This document shows, piece by piece, positions 36,179-44,598 of a stretch of DNA of 64,000 nucleotides. Under the pieces are notes generated by a model. That model made no database searches. It was given only the letters and a program-made list of their open reading frames with translations, and was not told the origin of the DNA. Each line of letters starts with the position of its first letter. Position 1 is the first letter of the stretch. The stretch spans positions 124,001-188,000 of the forward strand of contig NZ_JAVIFX010000012.1 in NCBI RefSeq assembly GCF_031157255.1. Direction: 5' to 3'. Source of the stretch: Bradyrhizobium sp. LHD-71 (GTDB lineage: Bacteria; Pseudomonadota; Alphaproteobacteria; Rhizobiales; Xanthobacteraceae). The position numbers were made by a program, and so were the translations under genes.

Positions 36179-36787
36179 ATGATTCTCTCATTTCGATCGC
36201 TGCCGCTGCTTGTGCTTGCTCTGCTCTTGATCTGTTCGCAGATGATCGCCCAGCCGGCGCAGAACCGGCGCATCCGCGGCACCATCGAAAGCCTCGACGG
36301 CAACGTGCTCATGGTGAAGGCGCGTGACGGCAGCAACGTGAAGGTCAGCCTCACGGACAACTGGCAGGTGACTGCCTACAACAAGGCGCAACTTTCCGAC
36401 ATCAAGGTCGGTTCCTTCATCGGCGTTGCCGGCACGCCGCAATCGGACGGCAGCCAGAAGGCCATCTCGATCAACATCTTTCCCGAGAGCGCACGCGGGC
36501 TCGGCGAGGGATTTCACCCCTGGGACCTTCCGAACAGCACGATGACCAACGCCAATGTGGCAGAAGCCGTCACAAGCGTGGATGGCCAGACGCTGCTGCT
36601 GAAATACAAGGACGGCGAGAAGAAGATCACGGTGCCGCCAGCGACCCCGATTGCGATCTTCGGCCCGGGTGACAAGGCCGAGGTAAAGCCGGGCGCGGCG
36701 GTGGCGATCAGCGCAGTGACGAAACCCGACGGTTCGCTCGAGGCGACGCGGGTTGGTGTCGGCCGTGAAGGCGTGGTGCCGAACTGA
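36179..36787 (+). CDS. Periplasmic DUF5666-like OB-fold repeat protein
   Basis: 202 residues: a signal peptide (LPLLVLALLLICSQMIAQ) and two related domains. The first reads RIRGTIESLDGNVLMVKARDGSNVKVSL with IKVGSFIGVAGTPQSDGS; the second repeats the pattern with VTSVDGQTLLLKYKDGEKKITV and VKPGAAVAISAVTKPDGS. This duplicated beta-barrel pattern resembles DUF5666. GGAG eight bases before ATG 36179 supports the start. Function unknown. Confidence 0.75.
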   Translation: MILSFRSLPLLVLALLLICSQMIAQPAQNRRIRGTIESLDGNVLMVKARDGSNVKVSLTDNWQVTAYNKAQLSDIKVGSFIGVAGTPQSDGSQKAISINIFPESARGLGEGFHPWDLPNSTMTNANVAEAVTSVDGQTLLLKYKDGEKKITVPPATPIAIFGPGDKAEVKPGAAVAISAVTKPDGSLEATRVGVGREGVVPN

Positions 36788-36888
36788 CGAAGGCGTCCGC
36801 GTTCCGCAGACGCCTTCGTCGGCTTGACCCCCATAGCCGTTCGGTCGCCTATGGCCGTTCGAAGGCCGCGCTGCCTCCCCTGATAGGG

Positions 36889-36911
36889 ATGGCCGGGCCA
36901 TGCCCGGCCAT
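36889..36911. terminator. Bidirectional hairpin between convergent genes
   Basis: ATGGCCGGGC (36889-36898) and GCCCGGCCAT (36902-36911) pair perfectly around CAT. It lies between the DUF5666-like stop and the alcohol dehydrogenase stop, 13 bases from the latter. The bases just before it (CCCCATAGCCGTTCG, about 36829-36843) match, inverted, the end of the 50.6-kb repeat. Confidence 0.55.
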
Positions 36912-36924
36912 AACAAAGCGAGTC

Positions 36925-38013
36925 CTAATTGAACTCTATGATGCTGCGCACGGTTTTGCCGGCCTTCATGTTGGCAAAACCCTCGTTGATCTCCGACAGC
37001 TTGATGCGAGCCGAGACCCAGTCGTCGAGATGCAGCTTGCCGTTGAGGTAGAACTCGACCAGGCGTGGCATGTCCTGGCGGAAGTGGTTCGAGCCCATCG
37101 ACGAGCCCTGGATGCGGCGTTCGCGCAGGAAGTCCGCGCCATGCAGCTCGATCTTGGTTCCGAACGGGATCATGCCGACGATGGTGGCAGTGCCACCCGG
37201 CGCCAGCATGCCGAACGCCTGCTCGGCGGTGATCTTGGCGCCCAGCACCTCGAAGGCGTGCTCGACACCGAGGCCGCCGGTCTTGTCCTTGACCTGTTTC
37301 ACGGGGTCGCCGTCGTTCGGATTGACGAGATCGGTCGCGCCGAGCTTCGTCGCCAGCTGCAGCTTCACCGGATTGGTATCGACGGCGATGATACGGCCCG
37401 CGCCTGCAATCGCCGCGCCGTTGATCGCCGCCATGCCGACGCCGCCGCAACCAATCACCGCCACGCTCTCGCCGGGCCGCACTTTCGCCGTGTTCACGAC
37501 CGCGCCGTAGCCGGTAATGACGCCGCAGCCGATCAGCGCTGCGAGGTCGAGCGGCATGTCCTTGCGGATCTTCACCACTGCGTTCTCGTGCACGAGCATC
37601 TGCTCGGCGAATGAGGAGAGGTTGATGAACTGGTTGAGCTTCTCGGGCTTGTTCCAGTTGAAGCGATTGGCAACTCCGGGCAGCAGCTTCACGTCGGTGC
37701 CGGTGCAAAGCACCGGCCGGCCGGTGGTGCACATGTCGCAGGTCCCGCAGAACACGGACAGGCAGGTAACGACGTGATCGCCCGGTTGCACGTAAGTGAC
37801 GTCGGAGCCGACCTGCTCGACGATGCCGGAGGATTCGTGGCCGGGAATGGTCGGCAGCGGCCAGGGATAGAGCCCTTCCATGAAGTGCAGGTCAGAGTGG
37901 CAGAGACCGGCGACCTTGGTGCGGATCAGGACTTCGCGCGGCCCCGGCTTGTTGACGCTGACCTCTTCGATGACGAGCGGCTTGTTGACTTCATACAGAA
38001 CGGCGGCCTTCAT
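36925..38013 (-). CDS. Zinc-dependent alcohol dehydrogenase (class III-like MDR)
   Basis: 362 residues. Catalytic zinc ligands lie in GLCHSDLHFM and GHESSG, the structural zinc cysteines in CGTCDMCTTGRPVLC, and the NAD fold in VAVIGCGGVGMAAINGA. The layout matches the long-chain medium-chain-dehydrogenase group that includes formaldehyde and acyl-alcohol dehydrogenases. It could oxidise alcohols from the neighbouring hydratase pathway, but the gene is divergent from that operon. Start at 38013 is supported by AAGGGAAG upstream. Confidence 0.9.
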   Translation of the reverse strand: MKAAVLYEVNKPLVIEEVSVNKPGPREVLIRTKVAGLCHSDLHFMEGLYPWPLPTIPGHESSGIVEQVGSDVTYVQPGDHVVTCLSVFCGTCDMCTTGRPVLCTGTDVKLLPGVANRFNWNKPEKLNQFINLSSFAEQMLVHENAVVKIRKDMPLDLAALIGCGVITGYGAVVNTAKVRPGESVAVIGCGGVGMAAINGAAIAGAGRIIAVDTNPVKLQLATKLGATDLVNPNDGDPVKQVKDKTGGLGVEHAFEVLGAKITAEQAFGMLAPGGTATIVGMIPFGTKIELHGADFLRERRIQGSSMGSNHFRQDMPRLVEFYLNGKLHLDDWVSARIKLSEINEGFANMKAGKTVRSIIEFN

Positions 38014-38189
38014 CGGCGTACTTCCCTTGCGTTTGTGTTTTCGTCGCGTAGCGGTAGGATTTGCTCGCTGCCGAATATCAATCTAGCGCAAATCCGGCAG
38101 ACCGGGTCAACCGCCATTCGGGCAAGGGCCCACTTGCCGCGGCGCATAAGGTCCGCATTCAGGGACGGGATCATCCAGGGACGGGTTCA

Positions 38190-39026
38190 ATGACTTCCTT
38201 TGCTCACATTCTGACCGACGATCCGTTGCCGCACGTGCGGCGGATTACGCTCAATCGCCCCGAGAAGCGCAACGCGCTGAACAATCTTTTGCGCAAGGAA
38301 ATCCTCGAGGCGTTGCAGGCTGCCGATCGCGATCCGGAAATTTCGATCATGATCCTGCGTGGCGCCGGCCCCTGTTTTTCGGCGGGCTATGACCTCTCCG
38401 CAGATAACAAACAGGGCCAACCCTATCACACCGCAGGCGGCGCCGGGCAATGGTCGCGCCATGTGGTGGACGGCTGGTTCACGATCTGGGACCTCGCCAA
38501 GCCGGTGATCGCCCAGGTGCATGGCTATTGCCTTGCCGGCGGCTCGGAGCTTGCAACGGCGTGCGACGTGGTGTTCGTCGCCGAAGATGCGCAGATCGGC
38601 TATCCACCGGTGCGGCTGATGAGCCCGCCGGACATGCAGTTTCATCCCTGGCTGGTCGGCATGCGCCGAGCGATGGAGCTGATGCTGACGGGTGATGCGA
38701 TGTCAGGCCGCGAGGCGGCCGAATGGGGCTATGCGACGCGCGCGTTTCCGCTCGCCGAGCTTGAGCAGGCCACGCTCGCCTTCGCCGAGCGTGCCGCGAA
38801 AATCCCGACCGATCTGCAGCAGCTCAACAAGCGCTCCGTGCACCGCGCGATGGAGATCATGGGCGCGCGGGCGGCGATGCGGGCCGGCACCGAGATTCAG
38901 GCCCTGGCTTTCACGACAGAATCGTCGCTTGCTTACCGCAACAACTTCAAGCGCGACGGGTCCAGCGTCCGCGATCAACTCGACAAACGGGACGCGACGT
39001 TTGGCGATTACCGGACGAAGAAATAG
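38190..39026 (+). CDS. Enoyl-CoA hydratase/isomerase family protein
   Basis: 278 residues with the crotonase fold: RITLNRPEKRNALN, ILRGAGPCFSAGYDLS (oxyanion loop), GYCLAGGSELATACDVVFVAEDAQIGYPPVRL. Family members hydrate or isomerise acyl-CoA thioesters. ATG 38190 is the conserved start; a longer frame from 38061 is discarded. The next two genes follow at 23 and 11 bases, making a three-gene operon. Confidence 0.9.
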   Translation: MTSFAHILTDDPLPHVRRITLNRPEKRNALNNLLRKEILEALQAADRDPEISIMILRGAGPCFSAGYDLSADNKQGQPYHTAGGAGQWSRHVVDGWFTIWDLAKPVIAQVHGYCLAGGSELATACDVVFVAEDAQIGYPPVRLMSPPDMQFHPWLVGMRRAMELMLTGDAMSGREAAEWGYATRAFPLAELEQATLAFAERAAKIPTDLQQLNKRSVHRAMEIMGARAAMRAGTEIQALAFTTESSLAYRNNFKRDGSSVRDQLDKRDATFGDYRTKK

Positions 39027-39049
39027 AATAAGGAACAAAGGCCCCGCCC

Positions 39050-39346
39050 ATGCTCTTTCTCGTTGTCTCCACGCCGCGTCCGGAGCGACCGTCCGAAGTT
39101 GCCGCTGCGCGGCAATCCTTCTGGCCATGGATCGCCAGCTATCGCGACAAGAACATCTGTCGCCACATCTACGCACGTACCGGGCGGGGTGCGGTCGCCG
39201 TGTTCGATGTCGAAAGCAACAATGACCTGCATCGCATTCTGAACGAGTGGGCCGATATCATCCCGGCGCATTTCGACACCTATCCGCTGGTCGATGCCGA
39301 GGCGACCGCGCAACTGCTCGCCGCGCAAGCGGCAGCAAAAACATAA
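39050..39346 (+). CDS. Muconolactone-isomerase-like protein
   Basis: 98 residues that align by eye with muconolactone delta-isomerase: MLFLVVSTPRP start, RHIYARTGRGAVAVFDVESNNDLHRIL and FDTYPLVDAEAT. The family is a ferredoxin-like dimer used in the beta-ketoadipate pathway, but no cat genes are present, so the substrate probably differs. It sits between the hydratase and dipeptidase genes in one operon. Confidence 0.7.
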   Translation: MLFLVVSTPRPERPSEVAAARQSFWPWIASYRDKNICRHIYARTGRGAVAVFDVESNNDLHRILNEWADIIPAHFDTYPLVDAEATAQLLAAQAAAKT

Positions 39347-39357
39347 CAGGTATCATC

Positions 39358-40434
39358 ATGACCGCGCGTCCCGTTCCGGTTTTCGACGGCCACAACGACG
39401 TGCTGCTGCGCCTTTATCGCAGGAAGGATGCAGCGGCGGCGTTTCTGGACGGCGACGGCAAAGGCCAGCTTGACCTTCCACGGGCGAAGCAGGGCGGATT
39501 CGCCGGCGGCTTGTTTGCGATCTTCGTGCCGGCGCCGCAGCGAAAGCGCGTGGACGGCGAAGTGCCGCCGCCTCCGGACGCTGTAGGCGCGGCTCGCGGC
39601 GAGACTGCGGATACGCCGCCGCTGGACATTGCGACGGCGCTAGAGGCGACGCTGGCGATGGCGTCGCTTCTCTTCGGCATCGAACGCCAATCTGGCGGCA
39701 GGGTGCGCGTGTGCCGCAGCGTCGCGGACATCGAACAATGCGTCGACCAGGGCATCCTCGCGCCGGTGCTTCACATCGAAGGCGCCGAGGCGATCGATGG
39801 TGATTTTCACGCGCTCGAGGTGCTGCATCAGGCAGGCCTGCGATCGCTCGGGCCGGTGTGGAGCCGCTCCAATGCCTTCGGGCATGGTGTGCCGTTCAGC
39901 TTTCCTTCGTCGCCGGACACCGGGCCCGGCCTCACCGATCTCGGCAAGGAGCTGATCCGTGGCTGCAATCGGCTGAAGATCATGATCGACCTGTCGCATC
40001 TCAACGAAAAAGGCTTCTGGGACGTTGCCGCCATTTCGGACGCGCCGCTGGTGGCGAGCCACTCCAACGCCCACGCGATCTGTCCGCACTCGCGCAATCT
40101 CACCGACAAGCAGCTTGCAGCGATCAGGGAGACCGGCGGCATGGTGGGCGTGAACTATGCAGTGACCTTCCTCAGGCCCGACGGCAAACGCGACAGCGAT
40201 ACGCCGCTGTCGCAGGTGGTCGATCACATCGACTATCTGATCCGCCATCTCGGCGAGGACGGCGTGGGCCTGGGATCGGACTTCGACGGCGCGGCGATAC
40301 CGAAAGGGATCGGCACTGCCGCCGGTTTGCCAAATCTGGTGGAAGAGATGCGCGCGCGCCAGTATGGCGAGGCGCTGATCGAAAAGGTCTGCTTCCGCAA
40401 CTGGCTGCGCGTCTTGAAGACGACCTGGAGCTAG
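39358..40434 (+). CDS. Membrane dipeptidase-type peptidase, family M19
   Basis: 358 residues. The renal-dipeptidase fold is shown by HNDVLLRL (metal His/Asp), HIEGAEAI (bridging Glu), ASHSNAHAICPHSRNL (metal His) and GLGSDFDGA. These zinc enzymes hydrolyse dipeptides, often with D-residues, or related amides. It starts 11 bases after the isomerase-like gene. Its TAG stop (40432-40434) lies inside the CTAG end of the palindromic element at 40431-40596, so that element may have set the present C-terminus. Confidence 0.9.
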   Translation: MTARPVPVFDGHNDVLLRLYRRKDAAAAFLDGDGKGQLDLPRAKQGGFAGGLFAIFVPAPQRKRVDGEVPPPPDAVGAARGETADTPPLDIATALEATLAMASLLFGIERQSGGRVRVCRSVADIEQCVDQGILAPVLHIEGAEAIDGDFHALEVLHQAGLRSLGPVWSRSNAFGHGVPFSFPSSPDTGPGLTDLGKELIRGCNRLKIMIDLSHLNEKGFWDVAAISDAPLVASHSNAHAICPHSRNLTDKQLAAIRETGGMVGVNYAVTFLRPDGKRDSDTPLSQVVDHIDYLIRHLGEDGVGLGSDFDGAAIPKGIGTAAGLPNLVEEMRARQYGEALIEKVCFRNWLRVLKTTWS

Positions 40435-40596
40435 TGTCCCGAATCCGAAGTTCGCTATACTTTGCAGCGAGCTCAGAGCGAACTTCGGATTCGATCAGGA
40501 CATAGCAAGTTTATGATTCCAGTGTCGTTATGGATCAGAAATTCGCACGATGGACTCGCGGCAACGATGGTGCGAATTTCTGATCCACGACACTAG
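40431..40596. repeat. Nested palindromic (MITE-like) element
   Basis: A 166-bp unit with terminal inverted CTAGTGTC (40431-40438) and GACACTAG (40589-40596). Inside are two perfect 17-bp stems: CGAATCCGAAGTTCGCT (40440-40456) with AGCGAACTTCGGATTCG (40477-40493), and GGATCAGAAATTCGCAC (40532-40548) with GTGCGAATTTCTGATCC (40570-40586); AGTGTCGT/ACGACACT extends the second. It encodes nothing. Similar dispersed palindromes occur in Bradyrhizobium relatives (from memory). Confidence 0.8.
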
Positions 40597-40635
40597 GGGA
40601 CGGAAACAAATCGATGGTTTCGCGCTTGTTTATGG

Positions 40636-41538
40636 ATGAGCGCTTCGGCATTTTCCGCATTTGAGGCCGTCGAGCTGCAAACGGAGGAAACCTCGATCTT
40701 CCTGCGGCGCGGTGGTTCGGGGCCTCCGCTTCTGCTGCTGCATGGGTTTCCGCAAACCCATCTGATGTGGCGGGACATTGCGCCGCTGCTGGCGCGCCAC
40801 TTCACGGCTGTCTGCGCGGATATTCGAGGCTACGGCCGCAGCGGCTGCCCACCTTCGCGCGCCGATCATGCGCCGTATACGAAGCGGGCGATGGCCCGCG
40901 ACATGGTCGCGGTGATGGAGAAGCTCGGCTTTCCGCATTTCTCGGTTGCCGGCCACGATCGCGGCGGTCGCGTGGCTTATCGCCTGGCGTTCGACCATCC
41001 GCAGCGAGTGCAGCGTCTCGCCGTTCTCGACGTGCTGACCATCGCCGACGCGTGGGAGCGGGCTGACAAGCGGCTCGCGACCGGCTACTGGCCGTGGTCA
41101 CTGCTCGCGCAGGCCGAGCCGCTGCCTGAGAGGCTGGTTTCGGCGGCGCCAGATGCCATCGTCGACAGCGCGCTCGGCGGCTGGGGTTCGCCATCGCATG
41201 TTTTCAGTGACGATGTGCGCGCGGCCTATATCGATGCACTGCGTGATCCATCACACGTACATGCGATCTGCGAGGAATATCGCGCGGCGGCGACGACCGA
41301 CCATGCGCATGACATCGCCGATCGCAAAGCGGGCCGGCGCATCGCATGTCCGCTGCTGGTGCTGTGGAGCGGTCGTGGGCCGCTGGAAGGTTGGTACGCC
41401 GACGCCGGCGGTCCGCTCGCACTGTGGCGCGCATGGGCGCAAGACGTCAGCGGCGCGCCCGTCGACGGCGGGCACTTTTTCCCTGAGGAAATGCCCGAGC
41501 GCACCGCGGAAGAGCTGCGCCGATTCTTCGTTAGCTAG
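40636..41538 (+). CDS. Alpha/beta hydrolase, haloacetate (fluoroacetate) dehalogenase-like
   Basis: 300 residues, very close in layout to Rhodopseudomonas fluoroacetate dehalogenase: HGFPQTHLMW, nucleophile elbow AGHDRGGR (Asp108, Arg109, Arg112), LAVLD acid (Asp132), Tyr215 in EEYRA, and catalytic His280 in GGHFFPEE. The halide pocket of the characterised enzyme uses His-Trp-Tyr; here the His is Pro153 followed by Trp154. So hydrolytic dehalogenation is likely in principle but fluoride preference may be altered. Start ATG 40636 lacks a strong ribosome-binding site. It overlaps the convergent next gene by four bases. Confidence 0.85.
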   Translation: MSASAFSAFEAVELQTEETSIFLRRGGSGPPLLLLHGFPQTHLMWRDIAPLLARHFTAVCADIRGYGRSGCPPSRADHAPYTKRAMARDMVAVMEKLGFPHFSVAGHDRGGRVAYRLAFDHPQRVQRLAVLDVLTIADAWERADKRLATGYWPWSLLAQAEPLPERLVSAAPDAIVDSALGGWGSPSHVFSDDVRAAYIDALRDPSHVHAICEEYRAAATTDHAHDIADRKAGRRIACPLLVLWSGRGPLEGWYADAGGPLALWRAWAQDVSGAPVDGGHFFPEEMPERTAEELRRFFVS

Positions 41539-41849
41539 TGCAGCCCGACGAACTCGCGCAGCGTCCTTACCGTCTCTTCCGCGTCCTCAGCCTCTTCGGT
41601 CGTCAGGACCGTGATCTCGCCGGATCGCCGATGCAGCACGCTGTGAAAGATCGGTGCGCCGGAAAGCCCGTCATGTTCCGACTTGACGGCAATGTCGTCG
41701 ATGTCGTCGAGCGGGAACTCGACCGGCTTCTTCTTCCACAACAGGATCTTCTGCTGCAGCGTGGCGCTGCCGACGGTCTTGTCGAACGTGATGGTGGTCG
41801 AGCCGTCCTTGAGGATAAGTCTGCTCGGAGTGCTTTCGATATTTGCCAT
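41535..41849 (-). CDS. Small PH-like hypothetical protein
   Basis: 104 residues, no signal or membrane segment. An alternating beta pattern (RLILKDGSTTITFDKTVGSA, KPVEFPLDDIDDIAV, HRRSGEITVLTT) with a C-terminal helix (DAEETVRTLREFVGL) suggests a small PH-like domain. Not recognised as a characterised family. It is convergent with the dehalogenase-like gene, overlapping by four bases. Confidence 0.7.
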   Translation of the reverse strand: MANIESTPSRLILKDGSTTITFDKTVGSATLQQKILLWKKKPVEFPLDDIDDIAVKSEHDGLSGAPIFHSVLHRRSGEITVLTTEEAEDAEETVRTLREFVGLH

Positions 41850-41971
41850 GCAGGGTGCTCCCGCTTGGTTTGATCGCTCCGATCATACCAAAAGCGCGGC
41901 GAATCGATGTTGCGACTCGCTGCCGCGCCTTGGTTCCGACAGGCCCTCGCAGGCGAAGGCGGGCAGCATCG

Positions 41972-42958
41972 TCACTCCGGTTCGATGCCGGCGTCTTTGA
42001 TCAGCCGCGTCCACAGCACGAGCTGCTCGTTGACGAATGTCGTGAGCTGCTCGGGCGTGCCGGAGAACGCGTCCATGCCACGCTCGGCGAGTTGCTTCTT
42101 GATTTCGGGATTTTCGATCGCCTTGCGGATTTCGGCGTTCAGCTTCGTCACGACATCCTTCGGCATGTTCGCCGGGCCGAACCAGCCCTGCCACGAGGTG
42201 ATGTCGAAGTCGGGTACGCCCGCCTCCTGCATCGAGGGCATGTCGGGCAGCAGCACCGAACGGTCCTTGGTCGTCACCGCAAGCCCGCGCAGCTTGCCCG
42301 CGTTCACGAGCGGCAGACCGGTCGGAATGTCGATGAACATCATGCTGACGCGGCCGCCAACCACGTCGGTCAGTGCCGGCGGCGAGCTCTTGTAGGGGAC
42401 ATGCAGCAGGTCGAGGCCGGCGCGCCGCGCGTAGGTTGCGCCCATGACGATCGCGGCCGACGAGCCGGATGCGTAGGTGAGCTTGCCGGGGTTTGCCTTG
42501 GCGTAGGCTGTGAGTTCCTGAACGCTCTTGGCCGGAATGTCCGGATTGATCACCAGCATGAAGGGGAGGTTGCCGGTGCGCGCGATCGGCGTGAAATCCT
42601 TCACCGGGTCGTAGGTGAGCTGCTTCATCAGGCTCGGATTGGCCGAGTGCGTGGTGTTGGTGGTGACGAAGAGCGTGTAGCCGTCTGGCGCCGAACGTGC
42701 GACGTGGGTAGCAGCCAGCATGCCGTTTGCGCCCGGCTTGTTCTCGACGATCAGGCCTTGACCGAGCGCCGTGCCCACCTGGGCCGCGATCAACCGTGTC
42801 GTCGTGTCGGTACCGCTGCCGGCCGCGAACGGCAGCACGAGAGTGATGTTGCGGGTCGGGTATCCTTGCGCCTGCGCCGCGCTCACCAACAGGACACTCG
42901 CAAGCGCTGCTCCGGCAAGCGACGAGAATGACAGACGGATGTCGGCCAGCAACTTCAT
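41972..42958 (-). CDS. Bug-family tripartite tricarboxylate transporter binding protein, orphan
   Basis: 328 residues: signal peptide (cleavage after AAQA, about residue 31) and a TctC/Bug fold with YPTRNITLVLPFAAGSGTD, VENKPGANG, VPYKSSPPALTDVVGGRV and IPTGLPLVNAGKLRGLAVTT. Such proteins capture carboxylates or aromatic acids in the periplasm. No tctA/tctB genes adjoin it, unlike the complete set at 58-61 kb, so it is an orphan or serves another permease. GGGAGGA upstream supports ATG 42958. Confidence 0.92.
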   Translation of the reverse strand: MKLLADIRLSFSSLAGAALASVLLVSAAQAQGYPTRNITLVLPFAAGSGTDTTTRLIAAQVGTALGQGLIVENKPGANGMLAATHVARSAPDGYTLFVTTNTTHSANPSLMKQLTYDPVKDFTPIARTGNLPFMLVINPDIPAKSVQELTAYAKANPGKLTYASGSSAAIVMGATYARRAGLDLLHVPYKSSPPALTDVVGGRVSMMFIDIPTGLPLVNAGKLRGLAVTTKDRSVLLPDMPSMQEAGVPDFDITSWQGWFGPANMPKDVVTKLNAEIRKAIENPEIKKQLAERGMDAFSGTPEQLTTFVNEQLVLWTRLIKDAGIEPE

Positions 42959-43079
42959 TTTGGAACGTCCTCCCACTTTGCATCAGTTGTTGCAGCGCAA
43001 TATGGCGCGGAGGGACGTTAGCTGCTTGGCGTTAAGGTTGCCAGTCGGCCGAAAGTGGAAGCGACGATCAAGATGATTG

Positions 43080-43382
43080 TCAGCAGCCGCGGCAGATCCG
43101 CAGCCTGCGGTTGAGCTCGTCCTGCTGCTTCTCATCGAGCAGGTCCGCTGCCGTCTTATCCATCTGAGGAATATCGGCAGCTCGTGGCTGGCGATGCCCG
43201 ACCGGCGCCGGGAAGGCAGCGCGGGCGTTGTCCAAATCGGGCGAAGCCGGCGGCGGCGATGAAGCTGGAGGTGGTGACGGTGTCGAGGATTGCTGAGCAG
43301 ACGTCTGGACGACGCCGAGCACGAGCGGTGCGGCAAGCGCCACAGTGAATCCTACGGTTCGGACGGCGGGTGCGATCGTCAT
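43080..43382 (-). CDS. Small secreted hypothetical protein, proline-rich
   Basis: 100 residues from ATG 43382 (GAGGTGAT upstream): a signal peptide (VGFTVALAAPLVLGVVQTSAQ), a Pro/Ser-rich linker (STPSPPPASSPPPASPD) and a helical tail KTAADLLDEKQQDELNRRL ending in a C-x-x-C-like RICRGC. Family not recognised; the terminal cysteines could form a disulfide. Confidence 0.6.
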   Translation of the reverse strand: MTIAPAVRTVGFTVALAAPLVLGVVQTSAQQSSTPSPPPASSPPPASPDLDNARAAFPAPVGHRQPRAADIPQMDKTAADLLDEKQQDELNRRLRICRGC

Positions 43383-43535
43383 CGAGATCACCTCGAGTCT
43401 AGCGAATCTAAGAACGAAAGGTGCGACCGCAAGCATCGCGCCGCGCGCGGCAAAAGCCAACAGGCCAAGGCACCTGAAAACGGCGGTTCTGCCGGATCGA
43501 CCGCCGATCAACCTTAAAACAGAATGCGTCGGCGT

Positions 43536-44501
43536 CTATTTCCGCGCTGCGACAAAAACGCCCAGCAGCACCAGTCCGTAGCCAATGAGGTGAAACAGCC
43601 TGGGTTCTTCGCCAAGAAGGCCGATGGCAAGCACGGAACCGAACACCGGAATCAGATGGTAAAACGGTGCCGAACGATTGGCGCCAATCAACTCGACGCC
43701 GCGGTTGTAGCACAGGTAGGCGAGCGTCGACGGGAACACGATGACGTAGGCGAGTGTCGCCAGCGTTTCGGTGTCGAACGACATCGTGTAGCCGCTCAAG
43801 CCTTCCCAGATCGCGAACGGTACGTTGACCAGCGCGCCAACCCCGGTGGTGAAGGCCAGGAACGCGAGGGCATGCAGGCGGCGCGGCCGGTACGGCATCA
43901 ACGCCGAATAGATGCAGAAGATCATCAGCGCGCCGGCGAAGATCAGGTCGCCCTTGTTGAAGTCGATGCTGCTCAGCGCCTCGATGTCGCCGCGCGCGAG
44001 AATCGTCAGCACGCCCGCAAGTGAGGTCGCGATGCCGAGTGCTTGAGCCCATGTCAGCCGGGTGCGAAACAGCACGAACGACCAGAAGGCGACGAACAGA
44101 GGCCCGGACGACTGAATCAGCAACCCGTTCAGCGCCGAGGTGTACTGCAGGCCGATATAGGCGATGGTGTTATAGGCGCCGATTCCGGTCACAGCCAGCA
44201 GCATCAGCATCGGGAGGTTGGCGCGTATAACCGGCCAATCGCGCTTGAGGTGGGACAACGCGAATGGAAGAATCAACAGAAACGCGCCACCCCAGCGCAG
44301 CGTCGCCAGTGTAATCGGCGGCACATGGCCGGCGACATAACGCCCGAGCACGACGTTGCCCGCCCAGAACAGCGACGTCAGGCTGAGCAGCAGATAAGGT
44401 TGGTTCGCGAGCCAGCCGAGAAGTGGGCGGCTCTGCTGTGTCCGATCAGGCGTTGTCATTGATTGCAAGTGTTCTGTTCCGCGAGGCGCCGCTTCTAGCA
44501 T
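43536..44501 (-). CDS. EamA/DMT-family transporter (RhaT/YdcZ-like exporter)
   Basis: 321 residues with ten hydrophobic helices in two EamA repeats: LLSLTSLFWAGNVVLGRYVAG ... and LATLAYVIVFPSTLAYLCYNRGVELIGANRSAPFYHLIPVFGSVLA. Such proteins export amino acids or metabolites. ATG 44501 is chosen because AGGG lies seven bases upstream; ATG 44459, nearer the first helix, has no such signal. Next upstream on the same strand is an MFS gene, 97 bases away. Confidence 0.88.
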   Translation of the reverse strand: MLEAAPRGTEHLQSMTTPDRTQQSRPLLGWLANQPYLLLSLTSLFWAGNVVLGRYVAGHVPPITLATLRWGGAFLLILPFALSHLKRDWPVIRANLPMLMLLAVTGIGAYNTIAYIGLQYTSALNGLLIQSSGPLFVAFWSFVLFRTRLTWAQALGIATSLAGVLTILARGDIEALSSIDFNKGDLIFAGALMIFCIYSALMPYRPRRLHALAFLAFTTGVGALVNVPFAIWEGLSGYTMSFDTETLATLAYVIVFPSTLAYLCYNRGVELIGANRSAPFYHLIPVFGSVLAIGLLGEEPRLFHLIGYGLVLLGVFVAARK

Positions 44502-44598
44502 CGGAATGCCCTATTGTCGCGACACTTCATCGGAACGCCGGGCTGCCTTTCGCTTCTGCATTTCGGGGAAAAAAACGGGTGGCGGCCCGGTGAACACG

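Noticed and set aside
36188-37732. A 514-codon minus-strand frame covering the DUF5666-like gene and most of the alcohol dehydrogenase
   Set aside because: It runs out of frame through the real dehydrogenase and antisense to the other gene; product is Arg-rich and featureless.
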